Below, in pieces: positions 38,881-52,789 of a stretch of 64,000 nucleotides of DNA. The notes below the pieces were generated by a model. The model did no database searches. It was not told where the DNA came from and saw only the letters and a program-made list of their open reading frames with translations. Each line of letters starts with the position of its first letter. Within the stretch, counting starts at the first letter, position 1. Both the position numbers and the translations under genes were made by a program. The DNA is from Motacilla alba alba (Eukaryota > Chordata > Aves > Passeriformes > Motacillidae), in NCBI RefSeq assembly GCF_015832195.1, contig NC_052018.1:66401666-66465665 (forward strand), given 5' to 3'.

Positions 38881-41840
38881 TCTTTTTTTAAAATATAAAT
38901 ATTGAAATACTGTTAGAGACTTGGTTTAAACATTTACCAAAGTATCATCTGGCTGTCAGAATTAATCTAATATGATTAACAATTTTATTATTGTGATTGC
39001 AGTGCAGGCATTTCAATACAAGTTCACAAGGGATTCCTCCTGCATAATTTGTATGGTAATCCACAGTCATTTATTCTACTTTGTGCCTGTTTGTATGGGG
39101 TGGTTATAGTCTATGTTAAGGTGTTTGTGAGCTGGATAGGCAGCTGGATTCATGCTCATTAAGCCTCAAAGCCTCTCAGTTTCTCCCCTGCTAGCAGCAT
39201 TCAACGTGCTGTGGTTTTGTGATTTGGAAGTACAGCACTGAGGGAACTGATCTGAAACCACCAGTCTAATTTCACTTTGGTCTTTTTTCACTTGACTGAT
39301 CAGAATGATTTTCAGTCACTCCAGTCAGGGCTGGAATCCCAGAGGTGAAAAGTCAGCAAGTAATCTATTTAGCCACCAGGTCCTCCAGGTGGAGTTTAGC
39401 AAACTATAACAATTATTGTATTCTCTTCTCTCTTATCATGCATGGCCATTGTTGTATTGGAGCTTCCTTTTTAAATCATGCTTTGCAGGAGGTGTGGAAT
39501 TTGCTGTAAAAATTCCCTACATGATGAATCCGGACACAAAAGGTTGCAATGCAAGAACCATTTTTGGCACCAATTTAAAGATAAGCTTCAGTGACTTTTA
39601 ATGAAAAATTGACTTTTCCATCCAGAATATTCTCCCTCAAAATACAAGCACAGAAGGCACCTTCTGTGAGAGAAAAAAGGTGTATTTGGTGGATATGTGT
39701 CACCATTTCTCTCCAGCTGCTGCATAAGTTGCAGAGGGCAACTTCCATATTGAAAGAAAAGTAGAATAGCAAAGGAATACTTATGAACTTCCCTGACAGT
39801 TAAATAAGTTAAAATAAATACCTTTATTTATTTGACCAGCAACATCTCGTTTTGTCATGCCTAAATTGCCTTTCAACCACAGAAATTGCTTCTCAGGTTT
39901 AATGGTTTTAAGTTCTTCCACTGCTTTCAGGGTGGACAGGGTAGAACTGAGAAGTCACTTGTGTGAACAGGCAGTTTTAGTTTTCTGGTTACTTGAACAT
40001 CTGAGAAGCAAACATCACAAAATTGTTTTGTGAATTATAAGATCATGGACTCAGGATGACTTTGGGTTTTCTTATTAAATGCATTTTTTTAATTCCTGTT
40101 GTAGAATAAAGCTCTTTTTATAAATTTAAATTATACTAAAACAACATCTATTCTGAAAAAGATAGTCTTGGAAAGTCACATGTGCATGCATGACATATAT
40201 TTTATCATATGTGAACTTTTAACTCATAAAGTAACCTCTCTTGTAAACATGAAATTGTAGAAACCAGGTGGAACTTGGAAAGATTACTTATTATTTTTAA
40301 ATCTACTCTTTTATAATCAATCTTATGTTTTATGAGGCAAACATGTGAAACTGAGGGAACTAAAGAACTAAAATCACTCAAAGGCAATATTTCTGAATAG
40401 TATTCAATTTAATTTCAGTTGTCCTTTTAGGACTTGGATCTTGGTCTCCTCTCCTTACACTCCTGTCACGCTTAATAATAAAACATTTTAAGGTTGGTGG
40501 CTTTTTTTTTTCCCATTCAGCAAGCGGGATTATACCTTTAACTTGTTTCTACTGTTAACCAGGCAGATACCTTCCTAGAGATTCTTTCTCCAGTTTATCT
40601 CAAGTACTATTATTTCTCAGGATTTGATTGTCTCCAAAAAAATATAACTGGTGGGGGGAAACAATCCAGCAGGAAAACCCCCCTTCTGTTTCATGTTACT
40701 GGGCTTTCATAGGGTTGCTGTGCAACCCTTATAATTTTATCCCAATTTCCAGTAAATGATGTAACATTTAGCAGTATTAATTCTAGGTTTTTATTCTCTT
40801 AAATCCTTTGCACTTTGATCTGCTTTTGTATGTGGGAACAAGAAGACATGCATTAATTTTATGCACCCAGGATATCCCAGGTGTTTTCTCTTTGGGAACC
40901 AAAAAATAGGGAAAATTATCAAATAGGAGGAAATGTTTTGAATGTGTATTTCAGTGTACAGAACACAGTAGGAAAGCTGACAAAGCATTCCTCAACTGAA
41001 GATTCTTTCTTTATTACAAATCTTTAACACTCTTGGCTGTTAGAGGCAAAATGGATTTAATTATTTTGAAAGTGACAAACTCTAATCAATATTCAATTGT
41101 TGGTGTGCTAATTAGGAGATGACACCTTGTCTCTATTATTAGTACAGGCAATTTGTGCTGAAGTTCGTCTCTGTTTTGACTGCCGAGTCTCCAGTTAAGA
41201 GACTGACTCAGTACAGAAGCACCAGCACTTCTCTTCTTGGGGCTTTAGGTTAGCATTTGGCTAGCCAACACTCTCAAGAAACATGAAATTTCGCAGAAGA
41301 AATATTTCTGTGGGATTATGTTACATGAAACACTCTAGAGAGCCTTTGTTTGTTCATTAGGCAAAGACAAAGTCATCACATCTGCCTGAGCTTGTTTCTG
41401 AAGGGCAGGTGCGTTGCTTTGGAGTCCTTGACTTCAGTGTAAATTTGCTTGGATTATTTGTGTGCAATGTAGTTGGGATGGTGTTTCTCTGAAAATGACT
41501 TCCTTTTAAATTCATGTCTGGTCTTTGTTTTCGAACTGTTAGGCATTGTACATACTTTTGTGTTTACTGAAGGCACATTTTAATTTAGGAATCGGGGTGG
41601 AGAAAAACAGGAATTGGAATTATTTCTCACAGTCATAAAGTCATATTTCTCACAGGATATAGAAATCTATATCCTATCAAGTGACTGAATTATTGTTTAC
41701 ACGAGTAATTTTTTAAAATTTTGGTAAATTTAGGAGACTCTTAATGTGATTCTGCTTCTGAAAGTTCATTTGTTTAATTAGGGCAATAGAAATAAACCAT
41801 ATATCGAGGAGCATCATCCAGAAACTTCTAATTATATGGA
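38881..41840. other. non-coding DNA, no gene recognised
   Basis: No gene and no transposon recognised; open frames are at most about 65 codons. A short hairpin lies at 41654-41675. A block at about 40.99-41.23 kb is listed among the candidate conserved elements. Confidence 0.55.
41654..41675. repeat. perfect 9-bp hairpin
   Basis: The arms AGGATATAG and CTATATCCT surround a 4-base AAAT loop. Just upstream, the 11-base word atttctcacag occurs twice (41622-41632 and 41645-41655). Confidence 0.8.
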
Positions 41841-41844
41841 TTAG

Positions 41845-41930
41845 TTCTAGGTAGTCTGGAAAGAGCAGGGATTTGTCTTGATGATTCTTGTGGCTGCCTT
41901 CCAATTTGAGATATATTAGGATTCTATGAA
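41845..41930 (+). mobile_element. CR1 LINE 3' end
   Basis: 'gcagggatttgtcttgatga' (41865-41884), 'ttcttgtggctgccttccaa' (41885-41904) and a terminal 'attctatgaa' (41921-41930) reproduce the avian CR1 3' end: 'ggatttggactagatga', 'tccttgtgggtcccttccaa' and 'attctatga'. The copy is 5'-truncated within the untranslated tail and has no coding part. The upstream boundary is approximate. The 75-codon minus-strand frame across it is fortuitous. Confidence 0.75.
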
Positions 41931-42167
41931 ATGGTCTCAATCAAGGATTATTCATAAGGAGGCAAAGTCAAATGCAGGCTCATTGTAACCTGTGGGATGT
42001 GAGTAAGTACTGGAGCTCTGCAGCAACACACTTTTTGAGAATCTCCCTGTTCCTACAGCTGTTGGACTCTTGACACATTAAAAATTTTGTATACTTTCTA
42101 GAAGTTTTAGGGTACTTCACTTTTTTTCTTAGTGCGAAGCTATATAGTTCTAGAAGATAGGTGGTAC

Positions 42168-42185
42168 TTAATAATATATTATTAA
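42168..42185. repeat. 18-bp perfect A/T palindrome
   Basis: TTAATAATA followed directly by its reverse complement TATTATTAA. It lies at the left edge of an almost pure A/T island, where such palindromes are much more likely by chance. Confidence 0.85.
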
Positions 42186-42326
42186 TTAATCGCTAATAAA
42201 TAATATTCAATGTAATAATACATTAAACATAAAAAGGTATATACTACATAATTACATAATATTTTTATATTTAAATAATTTCATTTATTATATTATTAAT
42301 TATTGTATTACTTATTATTAAAAAAG
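42168..42326. repeat. A/T-rich low-complexity island
   Basis: About 160 bases with very few G or C, built from TAA/TTA and ATT words in both orientations, with several short self-complementary stretches. It could melt or form cruciforms easily. It is probably a decayed (TAA)n microsatellite; a matrix-attachment role is possible but not shown. Confidence 0.85.
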
Positions 42327-45300
42327 ATGTATTAATTGTGATACTTAGGGAAAGCCGTGTGTGGTGTTAGCATTTAGCATCATGGCAAAAATTCAACCAT
42401 TTGTTTTAAAAATCTATAAATTCTGCAAAAGATGTTTGTGTACCATCACTTTCCAACCCCAGTATAACCCTGGAACCTTTTTTCCATGGTGGTTCCATCT
42501 GTGTTTATGTCTTTCTTTTATTTCCCCAAGACCTTCCTGCTGGGCTACTAAATGTGCAGTTCACTACAGCTTTGTGTGTTTTTTCAAGTAGTAAATGTTA
42601 ATTTGGATACGTGCAGTTCATCCTTACTAGTTTTTCCGTGTTTTATGATACTGCTTTTCTCCTCTGAGGGCAAGGGGGAGAAAATGAATGTTGCATGTGG
42701 AGAATGGGAGCTTTTGCTCATCAGGAGGTGATGATGTATAACCCACTACAGCCCAGTATATTTTCAGATACAGGCAAAAGCCTGGCAACTCTGTCTTACC
42801 ACCTCCATGCGGAGATGGAAGTCCTCAGTATTTTTACCACTTTCCTAAGCTTTTATCTGTGTTATTTAGCTGGGCAACACTTAATTAAACTCCATTTCCT
42901 CTCTTAACGCTTCAGGTATTATTATGCGGCTCCCTTCAAGAGGTAATTTGTAGGCTGTTTATCAAAGCTGTGAATTTAATAATATCAGAAACATGCTACT
43001 GCACTCTCACTTAATAAGATGTATTGACATTTCTTATGAACAGAATTTTCTCTCCCTAAGTGTGTTGTTCATCTGCTGAATATTGTGGGCTTTCAAAATA
43101 AGTAAAAAACCCCACAATATATACATTATTTAGTCATATTATTTAGTTAGATGCTGTTGTCTAAAAGCAGAACTTGAATGCTGTAGTACTTTCATTGCAA
43201 CAGAAAAACCATGTTTCATTTAGCAGTGTTCCCTGCAGCACCCAGCTAATGGTTCTGTTTTGAGGCATGAGGGAAATGACAGTGGTGCCCTGTCAAACTG
43301 TTGGACACACAAGTAGTCTCTGTTGTGGTTCCGGAGCAGCACTGATAACATAATGCTAGAACAGGTCAAACTCAGATTTCCTGTGGAAAGTGGGTATGAC
43401 TTGTTAAAAAATTGGGGATTTTTCTGAGAGAGACTTCTCAGTAAAAATAATCATTGTAGGAAGAGCAGATGCTTTCTTTAATATCATGTAAAATTAGTCA
43501 GTGTTTTTTCTATGTAGGATCACACTAATATGCAGCACGATTACAATGTTTGCTCTTTCCTTAACTATTGTCTATAGTTCTGCTTTTTTGCAATTTGCTC
43601 TCTTTTCTCTAATTCTTCCGGCTGCATTCAGGAGGTCTGCTGAGATTACATATCTAAAATACCATAAGTGCAAATAATGAAAAAAGATTGTGGAAGGAAA
43701 TATAGGAAAAAACCCTGCAACTTCCCAAGTCTTAACTCCTGCTTCCTTTTTTTTTGGCTTTTCTCTCATTTAACTTTCAGAAAAGTAGTAAAATGACAAC
43801 AGGAGCACCTTGCAGATATTATACAATCAGCAGTGAGTTAAGTAATTTAAATTTAAATTTAAAGCTCATAATATGAGGTTAGGTATGTACATTAATGCTA
43901 ATGTCCTTGGAAGCATTGTGGAAGACCTGTGGTATTTTTTGAACAATAATTACTCTTGATTAGTCAATCCAAATTTGTAATAGCATTTCTTTTTATACTT
44001 TTATTTTATACATTGTTCAACTTTCACATTTTGGGGCTGGTTTATCTACCTCTTTTTTTTTTCCCTAAGAATTAATTAATTAATTATTAAAGCATTGAGA
44101 ACCAATAACTGATGTTTATGGTAGTCTCTATGGTACATACACAGCCCAATCATTGTATTGTTTTCTCTTTGAATAAATGTCTACAAATATTCTATATTTT
44201 TTTAATGTGTGATTGATGTACATGAGACAAGATTTATTATGGGTTCTGCTGTACAGGCTGTGGCCTTAGATGCTGTTATTTGAAAATTCCTGGCATAAGA
44301 TTGCCCTTGCTTGTTAACAGAGTACTTTCTGTGAGCAAATGCAGTTATGTACTGGCTGCAGAATCTCTGATAAGCTAGTTCTAGCTAGGCACTGTGACAG
44401 AAGATACTGTGGCTTGGAAAGAGCCTCAACAAAACTGCCGTCCTCATCTGCACTATCCTGTAACCTCATCTGCTGCCTCAGTGACTGTAGGTGCTGCTAC
44501 AATCACAAAGTTAAATCCAGAGGGCTTTCTCACTTGCAGTCCTCTGAGATGTTCTTCAGTACTGCATATGATCTAGGGTTTCATTTGCATTGGGTTGGAT
44601 ACACACAGAAGAAGGCACTCTAGGATTCCCAAATGGGACTTTCGCTGCCAGTTACCTAAACAACAAAAGAGGAGCTGAGATGTTTGATCAGCTCAGCAGA
44701 GGAAATTATGCAAGGACAGCATAGCTAAAAGTAGACCTGCAGGGTAGACTACAAAATATTTTTAGGTCATCCTAAAATGCTCCTTTGAATTAACCCTGGT
44801 AAACGAGTGTCAAGATATGGTAACCAGAGGCTTGGATCTGAGCAAACAAATCAATTATAAGATTACTGTAGTGTTTGTGGGTGATGTATTCAGGAGAGGG
44901 AACAACTTCAAAGAGAATTAAATTTCAGTTTTGCTAATTAGTTTAGTAGATGTGTAAATGTGTTTGTTCCTCAAATGTCTGTTCTCACATGAGTGTAGAG
45001 TTATGTTCTCTCATAGAATGTAAGAGTACATCAAGTGAAGAAATTGTTGTTGACCACAACAAAAGACCAAGTTAAGCTTAGTGTGAAACCAAATGCTGGC
45101 CATGTGCTCTGTCTCTTCTGTGTCAGACCTTACTTATGTGAAGTTTGCACTCATTTTGTGACTGGATTTTATTACTCCTCTTCTTTGAATTCTATAAATT
45201 TGGTACTTTGGAGGAAAAAAGTGACTTTGTATTTCTCTGTAGACTTAGCTTCTCCCTACTGACTGTGCTTTTCAGGAGACTACTGTGGCAGATCACCAGT

Positions 45301-45623
45301 CCCCTGGCTTTTAGGGCTGCCTGCATAGTTCTCCAGCTTGTAACACTCTTTGGCTTCCTCAGCTCTGAATGAAGTTGAATAACTAATTTATTGCTGCTAG
45401 AGAGGCTGAGAAGCCGGGAAAAGCTTCAAGTTTGCCATTGTCAAGGGCTGTTATTGATCCTAGGCTCATTATTCCAAGGCCTGAATGTTTTGTTTTTTTT
45501 TTCACAATGGTAACAATGGTATTTTCTCCTCTGCAGCATCTAATACCCAGACACCTGTGATTTCCACAGGCTTGGTGTTAACACCCATCCATCTCTTGCC
45601 CAGCCATGTAGCTCAGCACTGGG
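42327..45623. other. non-coding DNA, no gene recognised
   Basis: No gene or transposon recognised; the longest open frames are 94 codons (plus, 44339-44623) and 76 codons (plus, 42361-42591), both without features. Simple sequence: three TTTAAA units at 43846-43863, an ATTA repeat at 44071-44087, T10 runs near 44053 and 45493. Confidence 0.55.
43846..43863. repeat. (TTTAAA)3 simple repeat
   Basis: Three exact TTTAAA units, which also make an 18-bp perfect palindrome. Confidence 0.9.
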
Positions 45624-45718
45624 CATCACAGAATATCTTGGGTTGGAAGGGCCCCACAAGGATCAGAGTATCCCCCTGGCCCTGCAGAGGACAACCTCAA
45701 AAATCATGTATCATGGCT
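45624..45718 (-). mobile_element. CR1 LINE 3'-end fragment
   Basis: The plus strand shows the reverse complement of the avian CR1 3' terminus. 'catcacagaatatcttgggt' (45624-45643) and 'tggaagggccccacaaggat' (45644-45663) are followed by 'ccctggccctgcagaggaca' (45673-45692), 'acctcaaaaatcatgtatca' and 'tggctga'. This is the clearest repeat in the window, close to consensus along nearly its whole length. It is therefore younger than the other LINE fragments here. Only the last ~95 bases of the element are present, typical of severe 5' truncation during target-primed reverse transcription. No coding part remains. It is the main evidence for a bird genome. Confidence 0.88.
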
Positions 45719-48700
45719 GAAACTGCTCACAGTATTGGCCAAGCTTATAAGTTAGTTCTGTGTTGAATTTTGCACTACTAAACTTCATGAAATATATGAA
45801 ATTGAGAAAAATGGCAGCTCCAGTTGCACTTGAAACAGCATGAGGTAAAATTGGCACTCTGCAGATCCAGGCCCTTAGCTGATGATTTTGTTCATCTTTC
45901 AGCTGTTTCATTGAAAAGAAACCACAGTGCTCTCTCCAGGCACTTCTCTGTCACAGATCTCATAGAAATAGGCAATGCACTGAGCCATCTGCAAAATATT
46001 ATAAAGGAGGCATTTTCCTCATTTTATCAGTTTGTCTGCTCACAGTGTCCAGTGTTCTTCAAGCTAAGGCTCTCTGCACCATGAATTTCTTTTAAAGTTC
46101 TCATAAACAATCCTACTGTTCCAAGGCCTATGTCAGAGGAACTGGAGTACATGTTTGCCTTTTGAACCTCTGTTTTTCTAGTGTCAGTCACTAGAAACCA
46201 AGAAGTACTTCAGAAATTTAATAATGGTGCTTCTTTTAATAACAGTGCCTCTTCTAATTTATGTGGCACTCCTCATCAGGTGCTTTCCATGCTTAGTCTG
46301 CCTCTGAAAATACCGTTTAAACACTCCTGAAAGGATAAATTGCAAAGATATGGACAAGGACAAGTGGGGAGAGGTATCACAACTTTTTTGATAACATACA
46401 GCAGCATTAGAAAAACTCATCTGTTGACAGAGTGGTGTAAGCACAATGAAGTCATGGGGCAAAATCTCACCTTCCCCAGAAAAAGGAGTTTGAAAGGACT
46501 CCAAAGTCTCAGCCAAGAAAGTGGGGAGATCTCAGATGGTACCATTTAAAGGAATGGCCCATACACTGGAATGTATGTTGGGATATGTACATGAAGGATG
46601 CAAAACTGATCCTGTGGCAAGAGACTACTTAATGAAACAGTCTGTGTGCTTTCCTTCCCAAAACTATATTCCTGCTTCTCTGCTTTACATTAGATCAAGG
46701 GATTTTATCACAAGAAGGTCAATCAATAGATCTCGTTAAATCATCAGAAAGCTTGCCTTCTGCTTCTTCTGTACTGGCAGAGTTAGTTTTCCAAAGGATG
46801 AGCCAACTGAACTAACTTATCATGTAGCTGTATAATTCCCTTTATCTGACACAAGGCAGAGAAAAAAGAATCCTTGACACAAAAATGCAGAAAAAACTGA
46901 ATTATTTTGGCTGTAAAATCTATTTAAAAGCTAATGTCTAAAAGTGATGTAGCCATTGCTCAAGGTCACAATCTTTAAATCTTTCTCCTGGGGCCCCTTA
47001 AAATAAAAGTTGATTTTGTAAAAAAAAAAGATGTTACTAATATCTTATGCAAATAATGTGATATGTGAATGGCTGGTGCTCTCTAGGACACATTTTCTGG
47101 ACACCCATCTCTTTATTATTTTCATGCTTGTTTTCTCCTAATCACACTAGACTGTATTATGGATCAGCTCTGGTTTGAGCCAGATTCCTAAACTTTTTAT
47201 TTTACCTGTGTTCATTAATATTTACCTGAACTATGTTCTGAAAGGAAATAATTTTTATGCTTTTCTGATGCAACAGTGCATTCCATAGTCTCTTGTGGTG
47301 GTACTATTTACTCAAAAATGAAAATATAAATTCATTACAAGGATGGGCCCATTAGATTTTTAAAACTCACTTTAGAAGCTGAAGGCTTTTCTTTGAATGT
47401 GCTGCAGCTGTCCTATGGTCTTGTGAATCAAATTCTAGGTTGCTGAAAATGAAATGAAGCAATTTGTTCTTTCCAGCCAACAAGAAATAAAATTAAGTCA
47501 GATGTCACAGCCTGTAAATATTACTATGCTTGTCCTTTGAGTAAAACAAGCAAAATCTAATCCCAGATTTCCTTCTGCTTAGCTTGTCATGTCTTCTAGT
47601 CATGTACTGTAGTATAGCATTTGAGGGGTGTTTTTTCACACGTGCTTAAAAAATTTAGCAGCAGAAACATGTACTGTTCCTCAATTATATATAAGAAGGA
47701 AGATGAAAGATAAGCATGTGCCATGGATAAGTATGCATTTCTAGACATGTTGGAAACAATTCTTGAGATGAGAAGCCTGTAGAAAACTTAAATTTATCCT
47801 TCATTTTGATGTTTTTACTTTCCATTGTAAAAACTGAAATATGGGAGCTATTAAATGACAGTTGTAAACTCCTTACAGTAAACACAGAAGGTTTTAACTT
47901 TCTGTTAGGCCACAAGGTGAACTCTGAGAATGTTGTGTTTTCTCTGAGCTGATCCCAAGGAACCCTGTTTATGCTCTAAATAAGAAATAAGATTTGTGTG
48001 CACAGCAGCATCGTACTCAAATAATTCTGGAAATATCTTCAATTATGTCTCTAGGAAAATATTCTCATCAGCTGCATGAAAACAGCAGTTAAAATACATC
48101 AGGACACTGCCCTCATTATCCTTTTCCAGATTATGTCAATGATGGGCAATGCACTGAAAGCAGAAACAGAAGCAAAGGCTCTTTTCTTCCTTTAGTTTGG
48201 AAATCTGACAAGGACAGGCTGTGCTCTTATCCATTAGTGTAATTTTATGTTTCACAACTGCAAGGAGATACCTTTTTATTCAAATAACTTCTTCCTCTGT
48301 GTCCACTAGAGAGTGTCACCTTTTTGTTTTCTTTCTGTAGCCCAAATTACTTTGTCTGTGGCTTACTCAGCCTGCTGAATAACATTCATACTACTTTTTT
48401 TTCTTCCTATTTTGTCTACCGAATTGTCTATTGCTTTATTTATCTGTGCCCCCCATGGGATATCACAGAATGTGCTCAGCCTGGCATGGTGAGAGAAGGG
48501 CTGATTGAGCCTTCCTCTCTTGCACTTTTCCTGATGGATTGCTGAGGTACTTTTTTCCTTTGGTTGTGTAGCCACCATGAGAGTGATATCAGGAAAAGTA
48601 TTAAACTGTAGCCCATGGTAAGGGGAGGTCTAAGTACCAGCATGACATTCAGGGATTATTTTGGAGATGGCTAGAGATGTCTGGTTTACATTTGGGAAAA

Positions 48701-51700
48701 CCAAAATGTAGGAGTGATTCATAACTATGTGACAGTGGGATCATATTTTCAGTGTTAGGAAGAAATAAAAATGGAAGAAAGGAAGGATTTGGACCATGCT
48801 GGATAGCAACGGGGATTGTTCTGGAGAAACACAGAGGGAGGTAGAAATAGGTCTAATGATAGGCCCAGGAATTGCAACATGAGAAAATAATGGTAGTTGG
48901 GAGGAATAAAGGATTGCATAACAAAGGGAAATAAGAGGAACTAACTGTAATTAATACAGTTAGAATGGAGGAAGATTTCAAATAAGATAGACATAAAGAA
49001 AAAGAGAGGGAATGTGCAGGAAATGAAACCAAATTTTTCCACATTTTGATGTTAAAATACTAAGCAGCTCAACTGTAATGATTCTGAAGAAAAAAGAGAA
49101 AAGAATTGGACAACTTGGATTGGAATGTGTGGATGCGCATTAAAAACAGAATAGCAGCAGTATTTGTGGGAGATGTAGAACAGCTGTTCTGCAATGTCTA
49201 GTTTTATTCCTAAATTCTTATATTTATAAATTCTTTTTTTTATGTATTCTGAAATTTTTCTAGTTTCTTCTGGATAGAGTTGTGTTTAAGGTCAAACCAA
49301 ATGTGGAAACAGTGCAGTGGGTTAAGCAGGCTCAGCTGAGTTGTCAGCTTCAAGGTTGACCCATGCTATAGGTAGGTAGCCATCGCATGGATGGTGAACA
49401 GCAAACTCACTGCTCTAGCAGCCTAGTGCACTGTCATGGAAAATATCATGCCTTCTGTTTTTTCTCAGTTTTTCAGGAATTTCATTGTCAGAAGCAGGCA
49501 AGGGATTAGGATTTTTTTAGTCACAACACAAGGTTCTTATGGATTAATTAATTTATTAATAAATAAATAAAGTCTAGTGTTGTAGCAAAAGATCCTGTTC
49601 ATGCTGCTGCCAGGTAATGCTGCTAGAAAAGAGAAGGAAAACTTATGCTGTGAGGTACTTCTGGTGTTAATACTTGAGAGGAATATTTATAAATATAATT
49701 AAATAATATTTTTAGTTCTATTGCAGTTAATGGCAGTATTAATACTTTTCAGTGTCATATTTCTCAAATCCACCTTCTGTATCTTTGCTTATGTGTTTTT
49801 AAATTATTTTCAATGCATGCAGTACTTCTGTAAGTAAAAAAATACACATATATTTAATGTGTATCGCTCCCCTTTAAATCTCAAATCTATTTCCAGTTAT
49901 TCACAGTGACTCTTTTCTCCATTATTTTGGCTGCTTGTCAGTGAAGAGCTCGTATTATTTCCTTGGCAATTATTTCCTTGGGAGATCTGCCTCAGGCTGT
50001 AGCATTCTGAGACTAGTTCTTGTTTATTCAATTCTCACTAAAAGCAGAAGAGTTAGGGTTTAACTGTGAAGAAGCACTTTTCTGAACTGCTTTTCTATTT
50101 TGAAGGTAAAATTAATAATATGATCTTAAAAGGGAAACACACATTATATTGAAATTTAGATTACGTTATAGATTTAAATTATCGAATGTTTCAGTATCTT
50201 TGCTAGGCTTTCCTGGAAAGAGAAGGCTTGAGAATTTCTAATATTTGTATGAAGTTTTATGCTTTTTTGTAGTATTTCCTTACATTTGGTATTTTGTGTA
50301 GCTGCTTCATTCCTTAGCCGTAGATATCTATCAGGCCTGAAGTTTCATTCCAGTTAACTCGTTGGGTTGGGAATAGGTTCATATCTTCCACTGTTTTTCA
50401 GTACTGGATTAAAGAAGAAAGCAATGTGTGGAGGTGGAATGTCCTTTCTCAGATAAATTCCTATAGGCAAAACTAAAACATTGTGTATACTTAAACGTTG
50501 TAAAGATTGGCATGTCAGAAAATTTTCAATTATTTGGATCCTTTGTAGGACATGATATACTCAGTTTTGTCCACTGTCTAGTCAAAGATTTTGCCCTTGG
50601 AAAACTATTGAAAGATCTCTGTTACCAGCATTGCTACTGCCCTTAAATCACTCCTTATCTTGTGGGGTTTTATCTTGTTTTTTTCCTTTTTCTCTCTTTT
50701 TTTTTTACCATTTTTTACCTCTCTTTTTTTTCCTATTACCATTCTGATATAAAATACCATCTGTGTCTTTTTCAAAGCTTTTAGCTCATTTCCTTTGTAA
50801 AATCTTAAGGCACATGCAGGAACTGTGAGTTCATTTATGACTTTGCAACTGTTTAACGTGTTGGGTCTTTCCGAATCTGCATTGGACAAAATATTTCCAT
50901 GAAATGGTTTTTGAATGATAAAGTAATTACAGTACTTAAAAATTATAGTCTGTGTATTTTTAGTGAAAACATGCAGAATTATGGTTCAGAGTTGATTATT
51001 TTATAATAGCCTCTAATTATATTATTGTTTGAAAAAGCAAGGTGGTGTTTGTACTTGCAGTAATTTGAAAACTAAAATTTTCCTACATAATAGCCTGGCT
51101 GGAGTAAGACAAAATTGACCCCAACAAAGCATCTAGCCTGTGATAACTCCAACAGAGCACCTTTGAGAAAGAGGAAAGAGGGGTGTGTTCAGCTGCAAGC
51201 TGAGGCATGTTGAGGTTTGTTTGGAATTCAGACCTCTCTTTTCAGTGATGCTCAGTGTGTGTTTAAGGTAGGAGCACATTCATCCTGGTCAATTTGAGAA
51301 TTACTGTAATTTTCTTTTACTACACTACTCCATGCCTGGTAAATTGCTTTAAGATACAGAAATAATGTAACACATTGCCTTTGTCATATACAAGAACACT
51401 TTCAACACCTGAAAGACGTGATTGACTGGCACTTAATAAATCCCATGATAATTTCTAAAATGACAGAATGCTAAAATATAACAACTTCATTCTCCTCACA
51501 GCATCAGCTGAATTCACTTTCTTGTTGAATTTGACTAACACAGTAATGCTATTAAAAGTGTGTCTGAGAAGTACTTAGGCCTTTGGCAGATAATGTTTTT
51601 GTATACTGGCCAATAGATTAGGAGTGTTCAACTCTTTCTCTTCCAGGGCTGTTAAAATTCAGTTGCATATTCACAGACAAAGTCTCTGCTGTCCTGTGTC

Positions 51701-52789
51701 TTGTCCAGGAGGAGCTGTTTGGCACAAACATCTTAGTGGGGGGTTTTTGAAAAAAAAAAAAAAATTATGTACAGTAAAATCCTGTACATAAAATGGCAGG
51801 TTGTAGCATGCAAAGAAGAGCTATAAAGTTAGGTGAATAGAAAACCTGGAGAGACTCTCCAGTATGGTATGGTGAAGGGTCTGTATCAGTGTCCTTGTAT
51901 CCTCCTTAGCTCCTGCTGTTTCTGTGCAACTACAAAGAATAGCTGAGTTAGAGCCAAAGATGGTGGAGTATGAATAAGTGATGATCCTGCCTGCACACTA
52001 TATAGATACCATACTTGTGATTATATGCATTATTGAAATACTGTTGTCTTTGAATTCTAGTAAAATACACAAAAAGGAACAGCTGCTGAGTGTCTTAAGA
52101 ATGTGTTTTAACTCCCCTTCGTAGTCTGGTCAAGTGCCCAAAGACATTGCTCTTAGCAGAGGATATTTCAGAGGAGTGGGTTTCTGTTCAACATGACTTT
52201 CAGCCTTATGTTTGTACGGGAAGATATCTTAACTTTTATTAACCCAAATATTTGGACTATATTTTTCTGTAAGGTGCAATAAAATTGAACATAAATATAT
52301 GGATATTAAAACTTTATGAAATACCGACGTATTTTGGCTGCTGACAATTTCTGAAGGTTTTAATCACTTGGAGATCAATGGAATGGTGAAACCAAACTCT
52401 TAGCTACTTTGATCAAAAAGTCTGATTATCCATCTGTACTATGACTTGGATTCATAACTGCCTGAAAAAAACTTCATATAGCTTCTTCAAAAATAGTAGG
52501 GCATGCCAAGACCAAATTATTTTCTAAACATTAAAGTGTTTTTAAGCATGTATAGTATACGGTACTACACAAGAAAATGTCCTGATTTTCTAATGAGGGC
52601 CTCAGCTATCAGAAAGGATTATGTGGAAGCAAGGATAATTTCGTGAGCTTGCTTTAAAAATGGTGTGTTAGTTTACCATTTATTTTTGCAACTGCTTCCA
52701 ACTTTGTCTATGCTTGGTTACAGTTTTACCTAAGGAAGGACCAGTGACTGAGAAATTCTAAGATATTAGGTGAGTTCTATTAAGTTATC
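45719..52789. other. non-coding DNA, no gene recognised
   Basis: About 7 kb without a supported gene; open frames are at most 94 codons (minus, 50889-50605, mainly encoded by a T-rich stretch). No transposon is recognised with confidence. A stretch at 49311-49370 has weak tRNA-like character and was rejected as a SINE head. An A15 run lies at 51750-51764. Confidence 0.55.
51750..51764. repeat. poly(A) run, 15 bases
   Basis: Uninterrupted run of 15 A following a short G6T5 stretch (51737-51748). No retroposon body is recognised upstream. Confidence 0.9.

Noticed and set aside
16424..47054. Repeated ATGCAAAT octamers (near 16.4, 21.2, 29.5, 34.9 and 47.0 kb)
   Set aside because: Several copies of an 8-mer are expected by chance in 64 kb of AT-rich DNA counted on both strands.
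49311..49370. tRNA-like stretch ('gtgggttaagcaggctc ... aaggttgaccc')
   Set aside because: The box B match is poor, there is no cloverleaf and no SINE core follows it.
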